DNA from: DATARN01 sp036264135 | Lineage (GTDB): Bacteria; Actinomycetota; Acidimicrobiia; Acidimicrobiales; Palsa-688 | Direction: 5' to 3' | Length of the DNA: 17,149 nt | Assembly (NCBI GenBank): GCA_036264135.1 | Contig: DATARN010000054.1 | Coordinates: forward strand, 1 to 17,149 | Part shown: positions 1-7,999 of the stretch, piece after piece | Numbering within the stretch: position 1 is the first letter of the stretch | Layout of the letters: each line of letters starts with the position of its first letter | Program-made: the position numbers and the translations under genes | The notes under the pieces: generated by a model | Told to the model about the DNA's origin: nothing | Databases searched by the model: none | The model's input: only the letters and a program-made list of their open reading frames with translations

Positions 1-626
1 AGGAACTCCGTGGCGATGCCCAACGCGGCGGAGGTCGGCGTGCCGTCCGGATCCTGCCAGGAGCCGTCGATCCAACCCATCACGGCGGGCACGTAGGGGT
101 TGCCAGCCCGCTGCAGGGCGCGCGACAGTTCGACGTCCGGGCTCAGACCTGGAGTCAGCCGGCGGAACAGCTTGAGCATCACCTTGTCGCCGAACACGAT
201 CGAGGTGTTGCTGGCCTCCGCGGGCATCACCGCGCTCTCCAGCTCCGCCGGGAGCTCGGCGACCGCCGGCTCGCCGTGGAACTCCAGGCCGCCGAACTTG
301 CCGGAGTCGACCACCCCGGCCCACAGCGCTGCCGTCGCGGCCGGGTCGTACGGCGCGTCGTAGCCGTACGACGCGACGCCGTCGCCGGCGGTACTCCCGA
401 TCAGCGCCGCGCCGATCTCCGCCACGGGCCGTTCGTGGTGCACCACCGGCACCTGGTACCGCTCCTCGCCGCCGTCGGCGTAACTGACCGTCACCACCAG
501 GATGCGCACCAGCGGCTCGCCGGGCAGCGCACCGATCTCGCCCACCCGGACCCCGGCGATGCGCCTGTCCCGGCCCGCGAACCAGCGCTGTTCCGGCAGC
601 CAACGCGCCAGATCGTCAGGGTTCAT
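1..626 (-). CDS. mak: Maltokinase, N-terminal part (cut by window edge)
   Basis: Maltokinase (Mak/Pep2) makes maltose-1-phosphate from maltose and ATP, the donor used by GlgE. Only the first 208 residues are in the window; the family is about 450 residues long, so the C-terminal kinase lobe with the catalytic loop is missing here. I read it from ATG at 626. The N-terminal cap is recognisable (RWLPEQRWFAGR, residues 8-19). It is followed by the kinase N-lobe: the nucleotide loop EASNTSIVFGDK (137-148), the likely ATP-contacting lysine in MLKLFRR (K152) and the helix glutamate in DVELSRAL (E166). The gene starts 10 bases after the treS stop and has no strong ribosome site, so it is probably translated from the glgE-treS transcript. 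Family assignment comes from these motifs and from the treS and glgE neighbours. The fused Mak-TreS form is excluded because treS has its own stop. Confidence 0.9.
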   Translation of the reverse strand, partial: MNPDDLARWLPEQRWFAGRDRRIAGVRVGEIGALPGEPLVRILVVTVSYADGGEERYQVPVVHHERPVAEIGAALIGSTAGDGVASYGYDAPYDPAATAALWAGVVDSGKFGGLEFHGEPAVAELPAELESAVMPAEASNTSIVFGDKVMLKLFRRLTPGLSPDVELSRALQRAGNPYVPAVMGWIDGSWQDPDGTPTSAALGIATEF

Positions 627-636
627 GGGCGCGGGC

Positions 637-2346
637 CTACCCAACGCGTGACGGGCTACCCCCCGCCACCGGGGTCGGATCGACCCGGAACCAGTAGAAG
701 CCGTGACCCGGAGCCGTCAGCGGGTAGGGGTCGGTGCCGATCGGCGGGAACGGCACGCCGCCGAGCATCTCGGTCGGCGTCCAGCCGGCGAACCGGCGCA
801 GATCCAGGGCGACCGGTTGGGCGAAGCGCGAGAGGTTGTTCACGCACAGCACCACGTCGGTCCGGTCGTCCTGCGCGTGCTCCCGCAGGAAGGAGAACAC
901 GCTGGGGTTGGCCCCGCCCAGATCGGCGAAGGAGCCGAAGCCGAACGCCGGAGTCGTCTTGCGCACCTCGATCATCCGGCGGGTGAAGTGCAGCAACGAG
1001 CTGGGCGCGCTGGTCTGCGCCTCGACGTTGGTCACCTGGTAGCCGTAGATCGGGTCCATGTTCAGCGGCAGCACCATCCGGCCGGGGTTGCCCGTGGAGA
1101 AGCCGCCGTTGCGGTCCGGCGTCCACTGCATCGGGGTCCGGACGCCGTCCCGGTCGCCCAGCCAGATGTTGTCGCCCATCCCGATCTCGTCCCCGTAGTA
1201 CAGGACGGGGGAGCCGGGCAGGGAGAGCAGGAGCGCGGTGAACAGTTCGATCTGGTTGATGTCATTGTCCAGCAGCGGCGCCAGCCTGCGCCGGATGCCC
1301 ATGTTCGCCTTCATCCGCGGGTCCTTGGCGTACTCCGCCCACATGTAGTCACGCTCGTCGTCGGTGACCATCTCCAGGGTCAGCTCGTCGTGGTTGCGCA
1401 GGAAGATGCCCCACTGGCATCCCTCCGGGATGGCCGGGGTGCGGGCCAGGATCTCGGTGATCGGGTACCGCTGCTCTCGCCGGATGGCCATGAACAGCCG
1501 GGGCATCACCGGGAAGTGGAAGCACATGTGGCATTCGTCGCCGTCACCGAAGTAGTCGACGACGTCTTCGGGCCACTGGTTCGCCTCGGCCAGCAGCACC
1601 CGGCCGGGGAACTCGCTGTCGACCTCCTTGCGCAGGCGTTTCAGGTACTCGTGGGTCTCCTTGAGATTCTCGCCGTTGGTGCCGTCGCGCTCGAAGAGGT
1701 AGGGGACGGCGTCGAGGCGGAAGCCGTCGAGGCCCAGGTCGAGCCAGAACCGCACCACGTCGAGCATGGCGTCGGCCACCTCGGGGTTGTCGTAGTTCAG
1801 GTCCGGCTGGTGGGAGAAGAAGCGATGCCAGTAGTACTGGCCCCGCACCGGGTCGAAGCTCCAGTTGGATTTCTCGCTGTCGACGAAAATGACCCTCGCC
1901 TCGGGCCAGCGGTGGTCGTCGTCGTTCCACACGTACCAGTCGGCCTTGGGATTGGTCTTGTCCCGGCGGGACTCCAGGAACCAGGGGTGCTGGTCGCTGG
2001 TGTGGTTCATCACCAGGTCGGCGATGACCCGGATACCCCGCTTGTGGGCCTCCTCGACCAGTTCCACCACGTCGGCCAGCTGCCCGTACTCGGGAAGGAT
2101 GGTGAAGAAATCGCTGATGTCGTACCCGCCGTCGCGCAGCGGCGACTGGTAGAACGGCAGCAGCCACAGGCAGTCGACACCGAGCCACTGGAGGTAGTCC
2201 AGCTTGGCGATCACGCCCTGCAGGTCACCGGAGCCGTCGTTGTTGGCGTCGAAGAAACCGCGGACGAGGATCTCGTAGAACGTGGCCGTGCGGTACCACT
2301 GCGGATCGCCCTCGAACGACGAGACCGCCGTGCCGGGAGGCGCCAT
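637..2346 (-). CDS. treS: Trehalose synthase (maltose alpha-D-glucosyltransferase)
   Basis: TreS interconverts trehalose and maltose in the cytoplasm and supplies maltose to Mak and GlgE. The GH13 catalytic domain shows the beginning typical of TreS (WYRTATFYEILVRGFFDANN, 17-36), the DLVMNHTSDQHPWF region (110-123), the nucleophile D212 in GFRLDAVPYL, the acid/base E254 in LLAEANQWPED, and the third carboxylate D320 in FLRNHDELTLEM. The length of 569 residues is normal. A reading frame continues 33 codons upstream, but the ATG at 2346 is the right start: it shares one base with the glgE stop (TGATG), has an AGGA-type site about 9 bases upstream inside glgE, and begins just before the conserved family start. 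It is the middle gene of glgE-treS-mak. No kinase domain is fused to it. Confidence 0.96.
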   Translation of the reverse strand: MAPPGTAVSSFEGDPQWYRTATFYEILVRGFFDANNDGSGDLQGVIAKLDYLQWLGVDCLWLLPFYQSPLRDGGYDISDFFTILPEYGQLADVVELVEEAHKRGIRVIADLVMNHTSDQHPWFLESRRDKTNPKADWYVWNDDDHRWPEARVIFVDSEKSNWSFDPVRGQYYWHRFFSHQPDLNYDNPEVADAMLDVVRFWLDLGLDGFRLDAVPYLFERDGTNGENLKETHEYLKRLRKEVDSEFPGRVLLAEANQWPEDVVDYFGDGDECHMCFHFPVMPRLFMAIRREQRYPITEILARTPAIPEGCQWGIFLRNHDELTLEMVTDDERDYMWAEYAKDPRMKANMGIRRRLAPLLDNDINQIELFTALLLSLPGSPVLYYGDEIGMGDNIWLGDRDGVRTPMQWTPDRNGGFSTGNPGRMVLPLNMDPIYGYQVTNVEAQTSAPSSLLHFTRRMIEVRKTTPAFGFGSFADLGGANPSVFSFLREHAQDDRTDVVLCVNNLSRFAQPVALDLRRFAGWTPTEMLGGVPFPPIGTDPYPLTAPGHGFYWFRVDPTPVAGGSPSRVG

Positions 2347-4289
2347 CAGCGATCGTCCTCGGGCGGCGAGGCATCGGGGAGATGAAGGACGTGGGCGACG
2401 CGCACCCACGGTTCGAGCAGCACGAAGGGATGGGAGCCGAACCACAGGTATTCCTCGCCCGACAGCTCGTCGGTCGCCCGGTACCGCTGATCGGCGGGGA
2501 GGCCGAGGGCCGCCAGGTCGAGGGTGAGCACGCTCGACTGCAGGTGGTACGGGTCGAGATTGACGACCATCAACATGACGTCGCGGCCGTCGTCACTGAT
2601 CTTCGAATAGACAATGATCGTGGGGTTGTCGCTCTGATGGAACTGCGTTCCCCTGAGTCGCTGCAGCGCCGGATGTTTGCGCCGGATGGCGTTGATCGAG
2701 GTGGTGAGCGGCACAAGGGTATTCGGCTGATCGAAATCGCGGTGGCGAATCTCGAATTTCTCCGAATGCAGATATTCTTCATTGGCGGGCGACGCCGGTT
2801 CGTTCTCGAACAGCTCGTAACCGCTGTACATGCCCCAGCTGGGCGACATGGTGGCCGCGAGGACCAGCCGGCCGGCGAAGGCCACCGGCGGACCGTAGCG
2901 GAGGGGTCCCGACAAGATGTCGGGTGTGTTGGGCCAGAAGTTGGGCCGCATGAAATCGGCCTTCTCTCCCGTCAGTTCCTCCAGATAGGTCCGCAGCCCC
3001 TCGGGTCCGTACTGCTCCGTGCGCCAGGTGAAATACGTGTAGTTCTGGGTGAAGCCAACCTCGGCCAGCTTGGCCATCATCCGCGGTTTGGTGAATGCCT
3101 CCGCCAGGAAGATGGCGTCGGGATGCTCGGCGCGTACTGCCGGAATAAGCCATTCCCAGAAGGCGACCGGCTTGGTGTGGGGATTATCGACCCGGAAGAC
3201 CGACACTCCTTTTCCCAACCAAAAATCCAAGATGCCCTTGCACGCGTCCCACAGGGCGCGGCGGTCGCCATCGTCTTCCGGCCAGAAATTTATCGGGTAG
3301 ATGTCCTGGTACTTCTTCGGGGGATTTTCGGCGTAGGCAATGGTGCCGTCGGGCCGGTGGTGGAACCATTCAGGGTGCTCCGCCACCCACGGGTGGTCGG
3401 GCGAGCACTGCAGGGCGTAGTCCAGCGCCACCTCGACGCGGTGCTGGCGGGCGGTGGCGAGGAAGTGCGAGAAGTCGTCGAAGCTGCCCAGGGCCGGGTC
3501 GATAGCGGTGTGGCCACCGTGGCGGTTGCCGATGGCCCACGGGCTTCCCGGGTCGTCGGCCGCGGCACCCAGGGTGTTGTCCTTCCCCTTGCGCTCCGTC
3601 TCGCCGATGGGATGGATGGGCGGCAGGTAGAGCACGTCGAAGCCCATACCCGCAACCGCTGGGATCCGTTCCTCGGCCCCCCGGAAGCCGCCGTAGGACC
3701 GTGGGAAGAGCTCGTACCACGCGCTGAAGAGGCCCCGCGGGCGGTCGACCCACAGATCGGCGGGGTCCGACGATGTCAGGTCGGGCGCGCCCTTGGAGCT
3801 GTGCAGCGGCGTGACGAGGGCCCGGTCGAGCCGTCCCTCCTCAAGGTCGGCGAGGGCGGCGTGCACCGCCGCCGCTTCCGCCCCTTCGCCGCTGGCGTGC
3901 TCGGAGAACAAGGCGATGCCCTCGGCGATCTCGACGCTGATGTCCTGGCCGGCGTCCCGCTTGGCCATGGTCCTCTTGGCCCAGGTGGCCTGGCGATCGG
4001 TCCACGCCTCGACGATGACCTGGTGCTCGCCCTGGATCTCGGGCGTCACCGCCGCCCGCCACAGGTCCTCGCCGGCATTGACGAGGGTCATGGGCACCGA
4101 CACGGGGCGGCCCACCTGTCCGGGGGCGCCGCCGATGGGGACCAGCGTTGCCTCCGCCGCCAGGATGTCATGGCCGTCCTTGTAGATGGCGGCGGTCACC
4201 GTGATTCGTTCGCCCACGACTGCCTTCGCCGGATAGCGCCCCGTTGGAGTCCGGGGACGGATGTCTTCGATGACGATTCGTCCGGTCAT
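2346..4289 (-). CDS. glgE: Alpha-1,4-glucan:maltose-1-phosphate maltosyltransferase
   Basis: GlgE (GH13 subfamily 3) transfers maltosyl units from alpha-maltose-1-phosphate to the non-reducing end of alpha-1,4-glucan. At 647 residues it has the usual length and order. An N-terminal beta domain (about 1-110) and a helical insert (about 115-165) are followed by a catalytic barrel with LFSAWYELFPRS (187-198), DVLYLPPIHPIG (218-229) and the nucleophile D368 in FRVDNPHTKP. The acid/base E397 lies in LAEAFTKP and the third carboxylate D457 in FWPNTPDIL. The 29-residue gap between nucleophile and acid/base matches that of Streptomyces GlgE as I recall it (D394, E423). A beta C-domain closes the protein. 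The ATG at 4289 sits 7 bases after a TAGCCT box, which suggests a leaderless transcript. It is divergent from glgP, as in mycobacteria, and heads glgE-treS-mak. Part of the gene is locally poorer in GC than its surroundings. Confidence 0.97.
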   Translation of the reverse strand: MTGRIVIEDIRPRTPTGRYPAKAVVGERITVTAAIYKDGHDILAAEATLVPIGGAPGQVGRPVSVPMTLVNAGEDLWRAAVTPEIQGEHQVIVEAWTDRQATWAKRTMAKRDAGQDISVEIAEGIALFSEHASGEGAEAAAVHAALADLEEGRLDRALVTPLHSSKGAPDLTSSDPADLWVDRPRGLFSAWYELFPRSYGGFRGAEERIPAVAGMGFDVLYLPPIHPIGETERKGKDNTLGAAADDPGSPWAIGNRHGGHTAIDPALGSFDDFSHFLATARQHRVEVALDYALQCSPDHPWVAEHPEWFHHRPDGTIAYAENPPKKYQDIYPINFWPEDDGDRRALWDACKGILDFWLGKGVSVFRVDNPHTKPVAFWEWLIPAVRAEHPDAIFLAEAFTKPRMMAKLAEVGFTQNYTYFTWRTEQYGPEGLRTYLEELTGEKADFMRPNFWPNTPDILSGPLRYGPPVAFAGRLVLAATMSPSWGMYSGYELFENEPASPANEEYLHSEKFEIRHRDFDQPNTLVPLTTSINAIRRKHPALQRLRGTQFHQSDNPTIIVYSKISDDGRDVMLMVVNLDPYHLQSSVLTLDLAALGLPADQRYRATDELSGEEYLWFGSHPFVLLEPWVRVAHVLHLPDASPPEDDR

Positions 4290-4296
4290 GCCCCCC

Positions 4297-4302
4297 AGGC
4301 TA
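4297..4302 (-). promoter_or_regulatory. Putative -10 box of glgE (leaderless start)
   Basis: On the minus strand TAGCCT fits the actinobacterial TANNNT -10 pattern. It is separated by exactly 7 bases (six G and one C) from the glgE ATG, so transcription would begin at or next to the start codon. I see no convincing -35 hexamer. The intergenic space to glgP is only 121 bases (4290-4410) and must hold both promoters. Confidence 0.55.
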
Positions 4303-4395
4303 AAGGTTGTGCGACGGGTGGCGGGCAGGGTGCGGTCGCTGCGGTGGTGCGCGGCAACTCGTCCCCACCGTTGGTTCGACCCTCGGGTCCGCGCC

Positions 4396-4401
4396 TACCG
4401 T
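4396..4401 (+). promoter_or_regulatory. Putative -10 box of glgP
   Basis: TACCGT fits the TANNNT -10 pattern and ends 9 bases before the glgP ATG at 4411. That leaves little or no 5' untranslated leader and no room for a ribosome site. It is about 95 bases from the opposing glgE box, so both directions could share regulation. Confidence 0.45.
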
Positions 4402-4410
4402 TCCGAGATC

Positions 4411-6966
4411 ATGAGAGCCCTTCGCAGCTTCACCGTCCGGCCCAGCCTGCCGCCGGCGCTCGCGCCGCTCCAGGAGGTGGCCTGCAACCTGCGGTGGTCG
4501 TGGGACGACCGCACCCGGGACCTGTTCCGCTGGCTCGACCCGCAGCAGTGGGAGGAATCCCAGCACGACCCGATGCGGATGCTCGGCCTGGTGGGACGAG
4601 AGCGGCTCGAGTCACTGGCCGCCGACCCGGCCTTCATGGGGTTCCTGGGCGAGATCAGCAACGATCTGAACCGCTACCTGACCGCCCCCCGCTGGTTCCA
4701 GAACCGGCCGGCGGGCGCCGTGCGGGCGGTCGCCTACTTCTCGCCCGAGTTTGGCATCGCCGAGGCGCTTCCCCAATACTCCGGCGGCCTCGGGGTGCTG
4801 GCCGGCGACCACCTGAAGGCGGCGTCGGGCGTGGGTCTGCCCCTGACCGGGATGGGGCTGATGTACCGCCACGGCTACTTCCGCCAGCAGCTCAACGCCG
4901 CCGGCTGGCAGGAGGAGAACTACCCGGTTCTCGATCCCCACGCCATGGCGCTCAGCCTGGTGGAGGGCAGGCGGATCACGGTCGAGCTGGCGGGCGAGGC
5001 GTTGACCGCCCAGATCTGGTTGGCCCAGATCGGGCGGGTGAAGCTGTACCTGCTCGACGCCGACGTCGACGAGAACAACGACGGGCTGCGCAACGTCACC
5101 GACCGGCTGTACGGGGGCGGCACCGAGCACCGGCTGCGCCAGGAGATCCTGCTCGGCATCGGCGGGGTACGGGCCTTGGACGCGGTCGGCGAGAAGACCC
5201 AGGTGTTCCACACCAACGAGGGCCACGCCGGCTTCCTCGGCCTCGAGCGCATCCGCACCATGATCACCAAGGAGGGGCTCAGCTTTTCCGAGGCGATCGT
5301 CGCCGTGCGCTCGGCCACCATCTTCACGACGCATACGCCGGTGCCGGCGGGCATCGACCGTTTCCCCCGGGAGCTGATGGAGCGGTATTTCTGGGGCTGG
5401 GCCGACGAGTGCGGGCTGTCGATCGACCAGTTGATGGAGCTCGGGCATTTTCCCGACGAGTCACCGCACGCCCCGTTCAACATGGCGGTGATGGGACTGC
5501 GGCTGGCCGGGCTGTCCAACGGTGTCTCCAAGCTGCACGGCAAGGTCAGCCGGGAGATGTTCCAGGCGTTGTGGCCGGGCATCGACGCCGAGGACGCCCC
5601 GATTCGGTCGGTGACCAACGGTGTCCACGCCCCCACGTGGGTGTCCTCGGAGATGAACGAGTTGCTGGTCCGCCACGTCCGCCCGGCGTGGGACGAGGCG
5701 GCGCCGATGGAGTGGTCCCGGGTGGCGGCGGTGCGCGACGACGAGCTGTGGCGGGTACGTGAGCAGGGCCGCGAGGCGCTGGTCGCCTTCGTCCGCGAGC
5801 GCCTGGCCCGCTCCCTAGTCGAGCGCGGGGTCAGCGAGAGCGACGCGTCCTGGACCAACGAGGTGTTCGACCCTCGGGTCCTCACCATCGGCTTCGCCCG
5901 GCGCTTCGCCTCCTACAAGCGGGCCACCCTGCTGCTCTCCCAGCCCGACCGGCTCCGCGAGCTGCTGCTCGCCCCCGACCGGCCCATCCAACTCGTCTTC
6001 GCCGGGAAGGCCCACCCCGCCGACGACATCGGCAAGGAGATGATCCGCCAGATCGTGCAGTTCTCCCGCGACCCGGCGGTGCGCCACCGCGTGGCGTTCG
6101 TGGAGGACTACGACATCGCCGTGGCCCGCATGCTGCTCCAGGGTTCCGACGTGTGGCTGAATACGCCCCGCCGCCCCATGGAGGCGTCGGGCACGAGCGG
6201 CGAGAAGGCCCTCCTGTCGGGCGCCCTCAACTGCTCCATCGTCGACGGTTGGTGGGCCGAGATGTTCGACGGGACCAACGGGTGGGCCATCTCCTCGGCC
6301 GAGGCCTACGAGGACGTCGGACAGCGTGACCGGGTCGAGGCCGACAGCCTGTTCGAGATCCTGGAACGCCAGATCATCCCGCTGTTCTACGACCGCTTCG
6401 AGGGCCCCGTCCCCCGGCGCTGGGTCCGCCGCATCCGCTCGTCCCTCCAGTCCCTCGGCCCCAAGGTCCTGGCGTCGCGGATGGTCAAGGACTACGTGGT
6501 CGAGATGTACGAGCCGACCGCCTTGCGCTCCGACGCCATGCGCGCCAATGGCTTCGCCCGGGCCAAGGCCTTCGCCGCCTGGCAGGAACGGGTGCGCAAC
6601 GCCTGGCGCGACGTGGCGGTGGAGGCGGTGCGCTCCGAGCCCACCAACCTGGTCACCGACCTGTGGTCGGCCAGCCAGGTCGAGGCCGACGTGCGCCTCG
6701 GCCGGCTGACCAGCGACGATGTCTCCGTCCAGCTGCTCCACGGCCCGGTCGGCCCGACCGGCGAGCTGACCGAGACGGTGACCGTTCCCCTCGGCCTGGT
6801 CTCGGCCGCCCCCACCTCCGAGGCGGGTCCGGGCGAGGGGCCGGCGCTCTACCGGGGCACGTTCACCTGCGAGCGGGCGGGGCGCTACGGCATCGCGGTG
6901 CGCATCGTCCCGTCCCATCCCGACCTGGCGGCGCCGGCCGAGATGGGCCTGATCACCTGGGCCTGA
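4411..6966 (+). CDS. glgP: Alpha-glucan (glycogen) phosphorylase, GT35
   Basis: This PLP enzyme releases glucose-1-phosphate from the non-reducing ends of alpha-1,4-glucan. The 851-residue protein belongs to the short, bacterial/archaeal type. It has the N-terminal DUF3417-like segment (LQEVACNLRWSWDDRTRDLF, 20-39) and the core motif YFSPEFGIAEALPQYSGGLG (109-128). It also has VFHTNEGHAGFL (about 266-277), FTTHTPVPAGID and FARRFASYKRA. The PLP lysine is K599 in EASGTSGEK. A beta-rich C-terminal extension follows (about 765-851). The frame is open 50 codons further upstream, but ATG 4411 is preferred: it precedes the conserved start, lies 9 bases after a TACCGT box, and leaves glgE and glgP non-overlapping. 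The PLP motif departs from the usual GxMKxxxN form, with Glu for Met and Ser for Asn. Its neighbours make glucan through GlgE, so it probably controls turnover of the same polymer. Confidence 0.95.
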   Translation: MRALRSFTVRPSLPPALAPLQEVACNLRWSWDDRTRDLFRWLDPQQWEESQHDPMRMLGLVGRERLESLAADPAFMGFLGEISNDLNRYLTAPRWFQNRPAGAVRAVAYFSPEFGIAEALPQYSGGLGVLAGDHLKAASGVGLPLTGMGLMYRHGYFRQQLNAAGWQEENYPVLDPHAMALSLVEGRRITVELAGEALTAQIWLAQIGRVKLYLLDADVDENNDGLRNVTDRLYGGGTEHRLRQEILLGIGGVRALDAVGEKTQVFHTNEGHAGFLGLERIRTMITKEGLSFSEAIVAVRSATIFTTHTPVPAGIDRFPRELMERYFWGWADECGLSIDQLMELGHFPDESPHAPFNMAVMGLRLAGLSNGVSKLHGKVSREMFQALWPGIDAEDAPIRSVTNGVHAPTWVSSEMNELLVRHVRPAWDEAAPMEWSRVAAVRDDELWRVREQGREALVAFVRERLARSLVERGVSESDASWTNEVFDPRVLTIGFARRFASYKRATLLLSQPDRLRELLLAPDRPIQLVFAGKAHPADDIGKEMIRQIVQFSRDPAVRHRVAFVEDYDIAVARMLLQGSDVWLNTPRRPMEASGTSGEKALLSGALNCSIVDGWWAEMFDGTNGWAISSAEAYEDVGQRDRVEADSLFEILERQIIPLFYDRFEGPVPRRWVRRIRSSLQSLGPKVLASRMVKDYVVEMYEPTALRSDAMRANGFARAKAFAAWQERVRNAWRDVAVEAVRSEPTNLVTDLWSASQVEADVRLGRLTSDDVSVQLLHGPVGPTGELTETVTVPLGLVSAAPTSEAGPGEGPALYRGTFTCERAGRYGIAVRIVPSHPDLAAPAEMGLITWA

Positions 6967-6974
6967 CCGGCCCA

Positions 6975-6991
6975 CGGCCGCCCGGCGGCCG
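6975..6991. terminator. Possible terminator hairpin after glgP
   Basis: A perfect 7-base inverted repeat (CGGCCGC / GCGGCCG) with a 3-base loop begins 9 bases after the glgP stop. It lies between convergent genes, so it could act in both directions. There is no T tract, as is common in high-GC bacteria. A second, imperfect stem (7000-7009 with 7027-7035) follows. Such repeats also arise by chance in DNA this rich in GC. Confidence 0.4.
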
Positions 6992-7033
6992 CGTCAGCCG
7001 AGGTCCGCCGGCGCCGCGAGCCTGACGGCGGCC

Positions 7034-7204
7034 TCAGCCGACGATCACGCGCAGGATGATGAGCACCACCACCAGGCCGATCAGCACCGCGATGACGGGC
7101 CGGAGCGGCCGGCGGCCCGGGAGACGAACATCGTCGGGGGCTTCCCAGTCCCAGAAGTCGGGGTCGTTGGGATCTCGCGGTGCCGGGCCGACGGGGGTGG
7201 GCAC
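7034..7204 (-). CDS. Small tail-anchored membrane protein (56 residues)
   Basis: This is a short ORF of 56 codons plus TGA with a GTG start. The protein begins with a proline- and aspartate-rich cytosolic stretch containing DPNDPDFWDWEAPDD (11-25) and a basic patch RLPGRRPLRP (27-36). It ends in one hydrophobic segment of about 20 residues (VIAVLIGLVVVLIILRVIVG, 37-56). By the positive-inside rule the N-terminus should be cytosolic and the tail anchored in the membrane. It starts 5 bases after the stop of the enoyl-CoA hydratase gene, in the same direction, so it is probably co-transcribed. A GGGGCGG stretch about 9 bases upstream may serve as ribosome site. I do not recognise a family. The division into an acidic/aromatic head, a basic linker and a clean membrane helix that ends at the stop makes chance unlikely. 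Confidence 0.7.
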   Translation of the reverse strand: MPTPVGPAPRDPNDPDFWDWEAPDDVRLPGRRPLRPVIAVLIGLVVVLIILRVIVG

Positions 7205-7209
7205 GCCGG

Positions 7210-7986
7210 TTACCGCCCCTGGAACTGGGCCCGGTCGGGGCCCTGGCGGCGGAAGGAGTCGATACCGCTGCGGGCGTCGGCGGTCTCGAACACCTGGACG
7301 AAGAGTTCGCCCTCGATGTCCAGCCCATCGCCCAGGCTGCGGTCGAGGCCGGCGTCGATGGCCCGCTTGGCCATGCCCTGGGCGACCACGGCGCCCGAGG
7401 CCAGGGTCGTCGCCAGTTCCATGGCCGCCCCGAACAGGCCCTCGGCGGGGACGACCCGGTCAGCCAGGCCGATCTGCAACGCCTCCCCGGCGTCGACCTG
7501 GCGGCCGGTGAGCACCAGGTCCTTGGCCCGCGATGGGCCGATCAGGCGGGCCAGGCGCTGGGTGCCGCCGGCGCCGGGGATGATGCCGAGCCGCACCTCC
7601 GGCTGCCCTATGCGGGCGGTATCGGCGACGACCCGCAGGTCGCAGGCGCAGGCCAGCTCGCACCCGCCGCCCAGGGCGTAGCCGGCGACGGCGGCGATCA
7701 CGGCGCGGGGAATGGCGGCCACGGCGGCGAAGGACCGCCGGAACTGGGCGTTCAGGACCCGCGCCTCCTCGGGGCCGCCGAACTCGCCGATGTCGGCGCC
7801 GGCCGCGAAGATGCGGTCGCCGCCCCAGACGACGACCGCGCCGGGCGGATCGGCGCCGAGCTCGGTCGCCGCCTCCTCCAGCTGGACGAGCAGGGCGAGC
7901 GAAAGGGCGTTGGCCTTCGGCCGGTCGAGGCGAAGGACCGCCACCCCGGTGTCTCGCCGGTCCACGGATACGAACTGGTCGGCCAC
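7210..7986 (-). CDS. Enoyl-CoA hydratase / isomerase family protein
   Basis: This crotonase-fold enzyme most likely hydrates trans-2-enoyl-CoA thioesters in beta-oxidation or a related acyl-CoA route. At 258 residues it has the standard length. It shows the oxyanion-hole strand FAAGADIGEF (60-69) and GYALGGGCELACACD (102-116) with catalytic E110. IGQPEVRLGIIPGAGGTQRL (126-145) carries the second catalytic residue, E130. The two glutamates are 20 residues apart, as E144 and E164 are in the rat enzyme, which favours a true hydratase over an isomerase. The frame is open 40 codons upstream into meaB, but the family start and the GTG at 7986, 10 bases after the meaB stop, fit best. A TAGCGT box 7 bases before this GTG may give it its own leaderless transcript. 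The exact substrate cannot be read from the sequence. Confidence 0.93.
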   Translation of the reverse strand: MADQFVSVDRRDTGVAVLRLDRPKANALSLALLVQLEEAATELGADPPGAVVVWGGDRIFAAGADIGEFGGPEEARVLNAQFRRSFAAVAAIPRAVIAAVAGYALGGGCELACACDLRVVADTARIGQPEVRLGIIPGAGGTQRLARLIGPSRAKDLVLTGRQVDAGEALQIGLADRVVPAEGLFGAAMELATTLASGAVVAQGMAKRAIDAGLDRSLGDGLDIEGELFVQVFETADARSGIDSFRRQGPDRAQFQGR

Positions 7987-7993
7987 CGGGTAG

Positions 7994-7999
7994 ACGCTA
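7994..7999 (-). promoter_or_regulatory. Putative -10 box of the enoyl-CoA hydratase gene
   Basis: On the minus strand TAGCGT fits TANNNT and is followed by 7 bases and then GTG, the same spacing as at glgE. Its first three bases are the meaB stop codon TAG, so part of the match is forced by that stop. Confidence 0.35.

Noticed and set aside
703..2385. Plus-strand open frame of 560 codons opposite treS
   Set aside because: Rich in Val, His and Gln with no recognisable motif. It mirrors the treS codons exactly and has no gene-like start region.
2347..2445. Upstream extension of treS by 33 codons
   Set aside because: It would overlap glgE by 100 bases, its residues are Arg/Pro-rich like a shadow frame, and the TGATG overlap start at 2346 fits the family beginning.
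4261..4410. Upstream extension of glgP by 50 codons
   Set aside because: It would overlap the glgE start and both promoters. The added residues are Arg-rich and do not resemble the family, which begins near the ATG at 4411.
2382..5762. Plus-strand open frame of 1126 codons spanning the glgE region and part of glgP
   Set aside because: It lies antisense to glgE and then out of frame in glgP. The translation is Arg/Pro/Gly-rich with no domain, and both opposing genes have intact catalytic motifs. It is a by-product of GC-rich codon use.
7000..7035. Second imperfect hairpin near the end of the 56-residue ORF
   Set aside because: The stem has a bulge and a 17-base loop and overlaps the stop codon. 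In DNA this rich in G and C such pairings are frequent, so I do not list it as a terminator.
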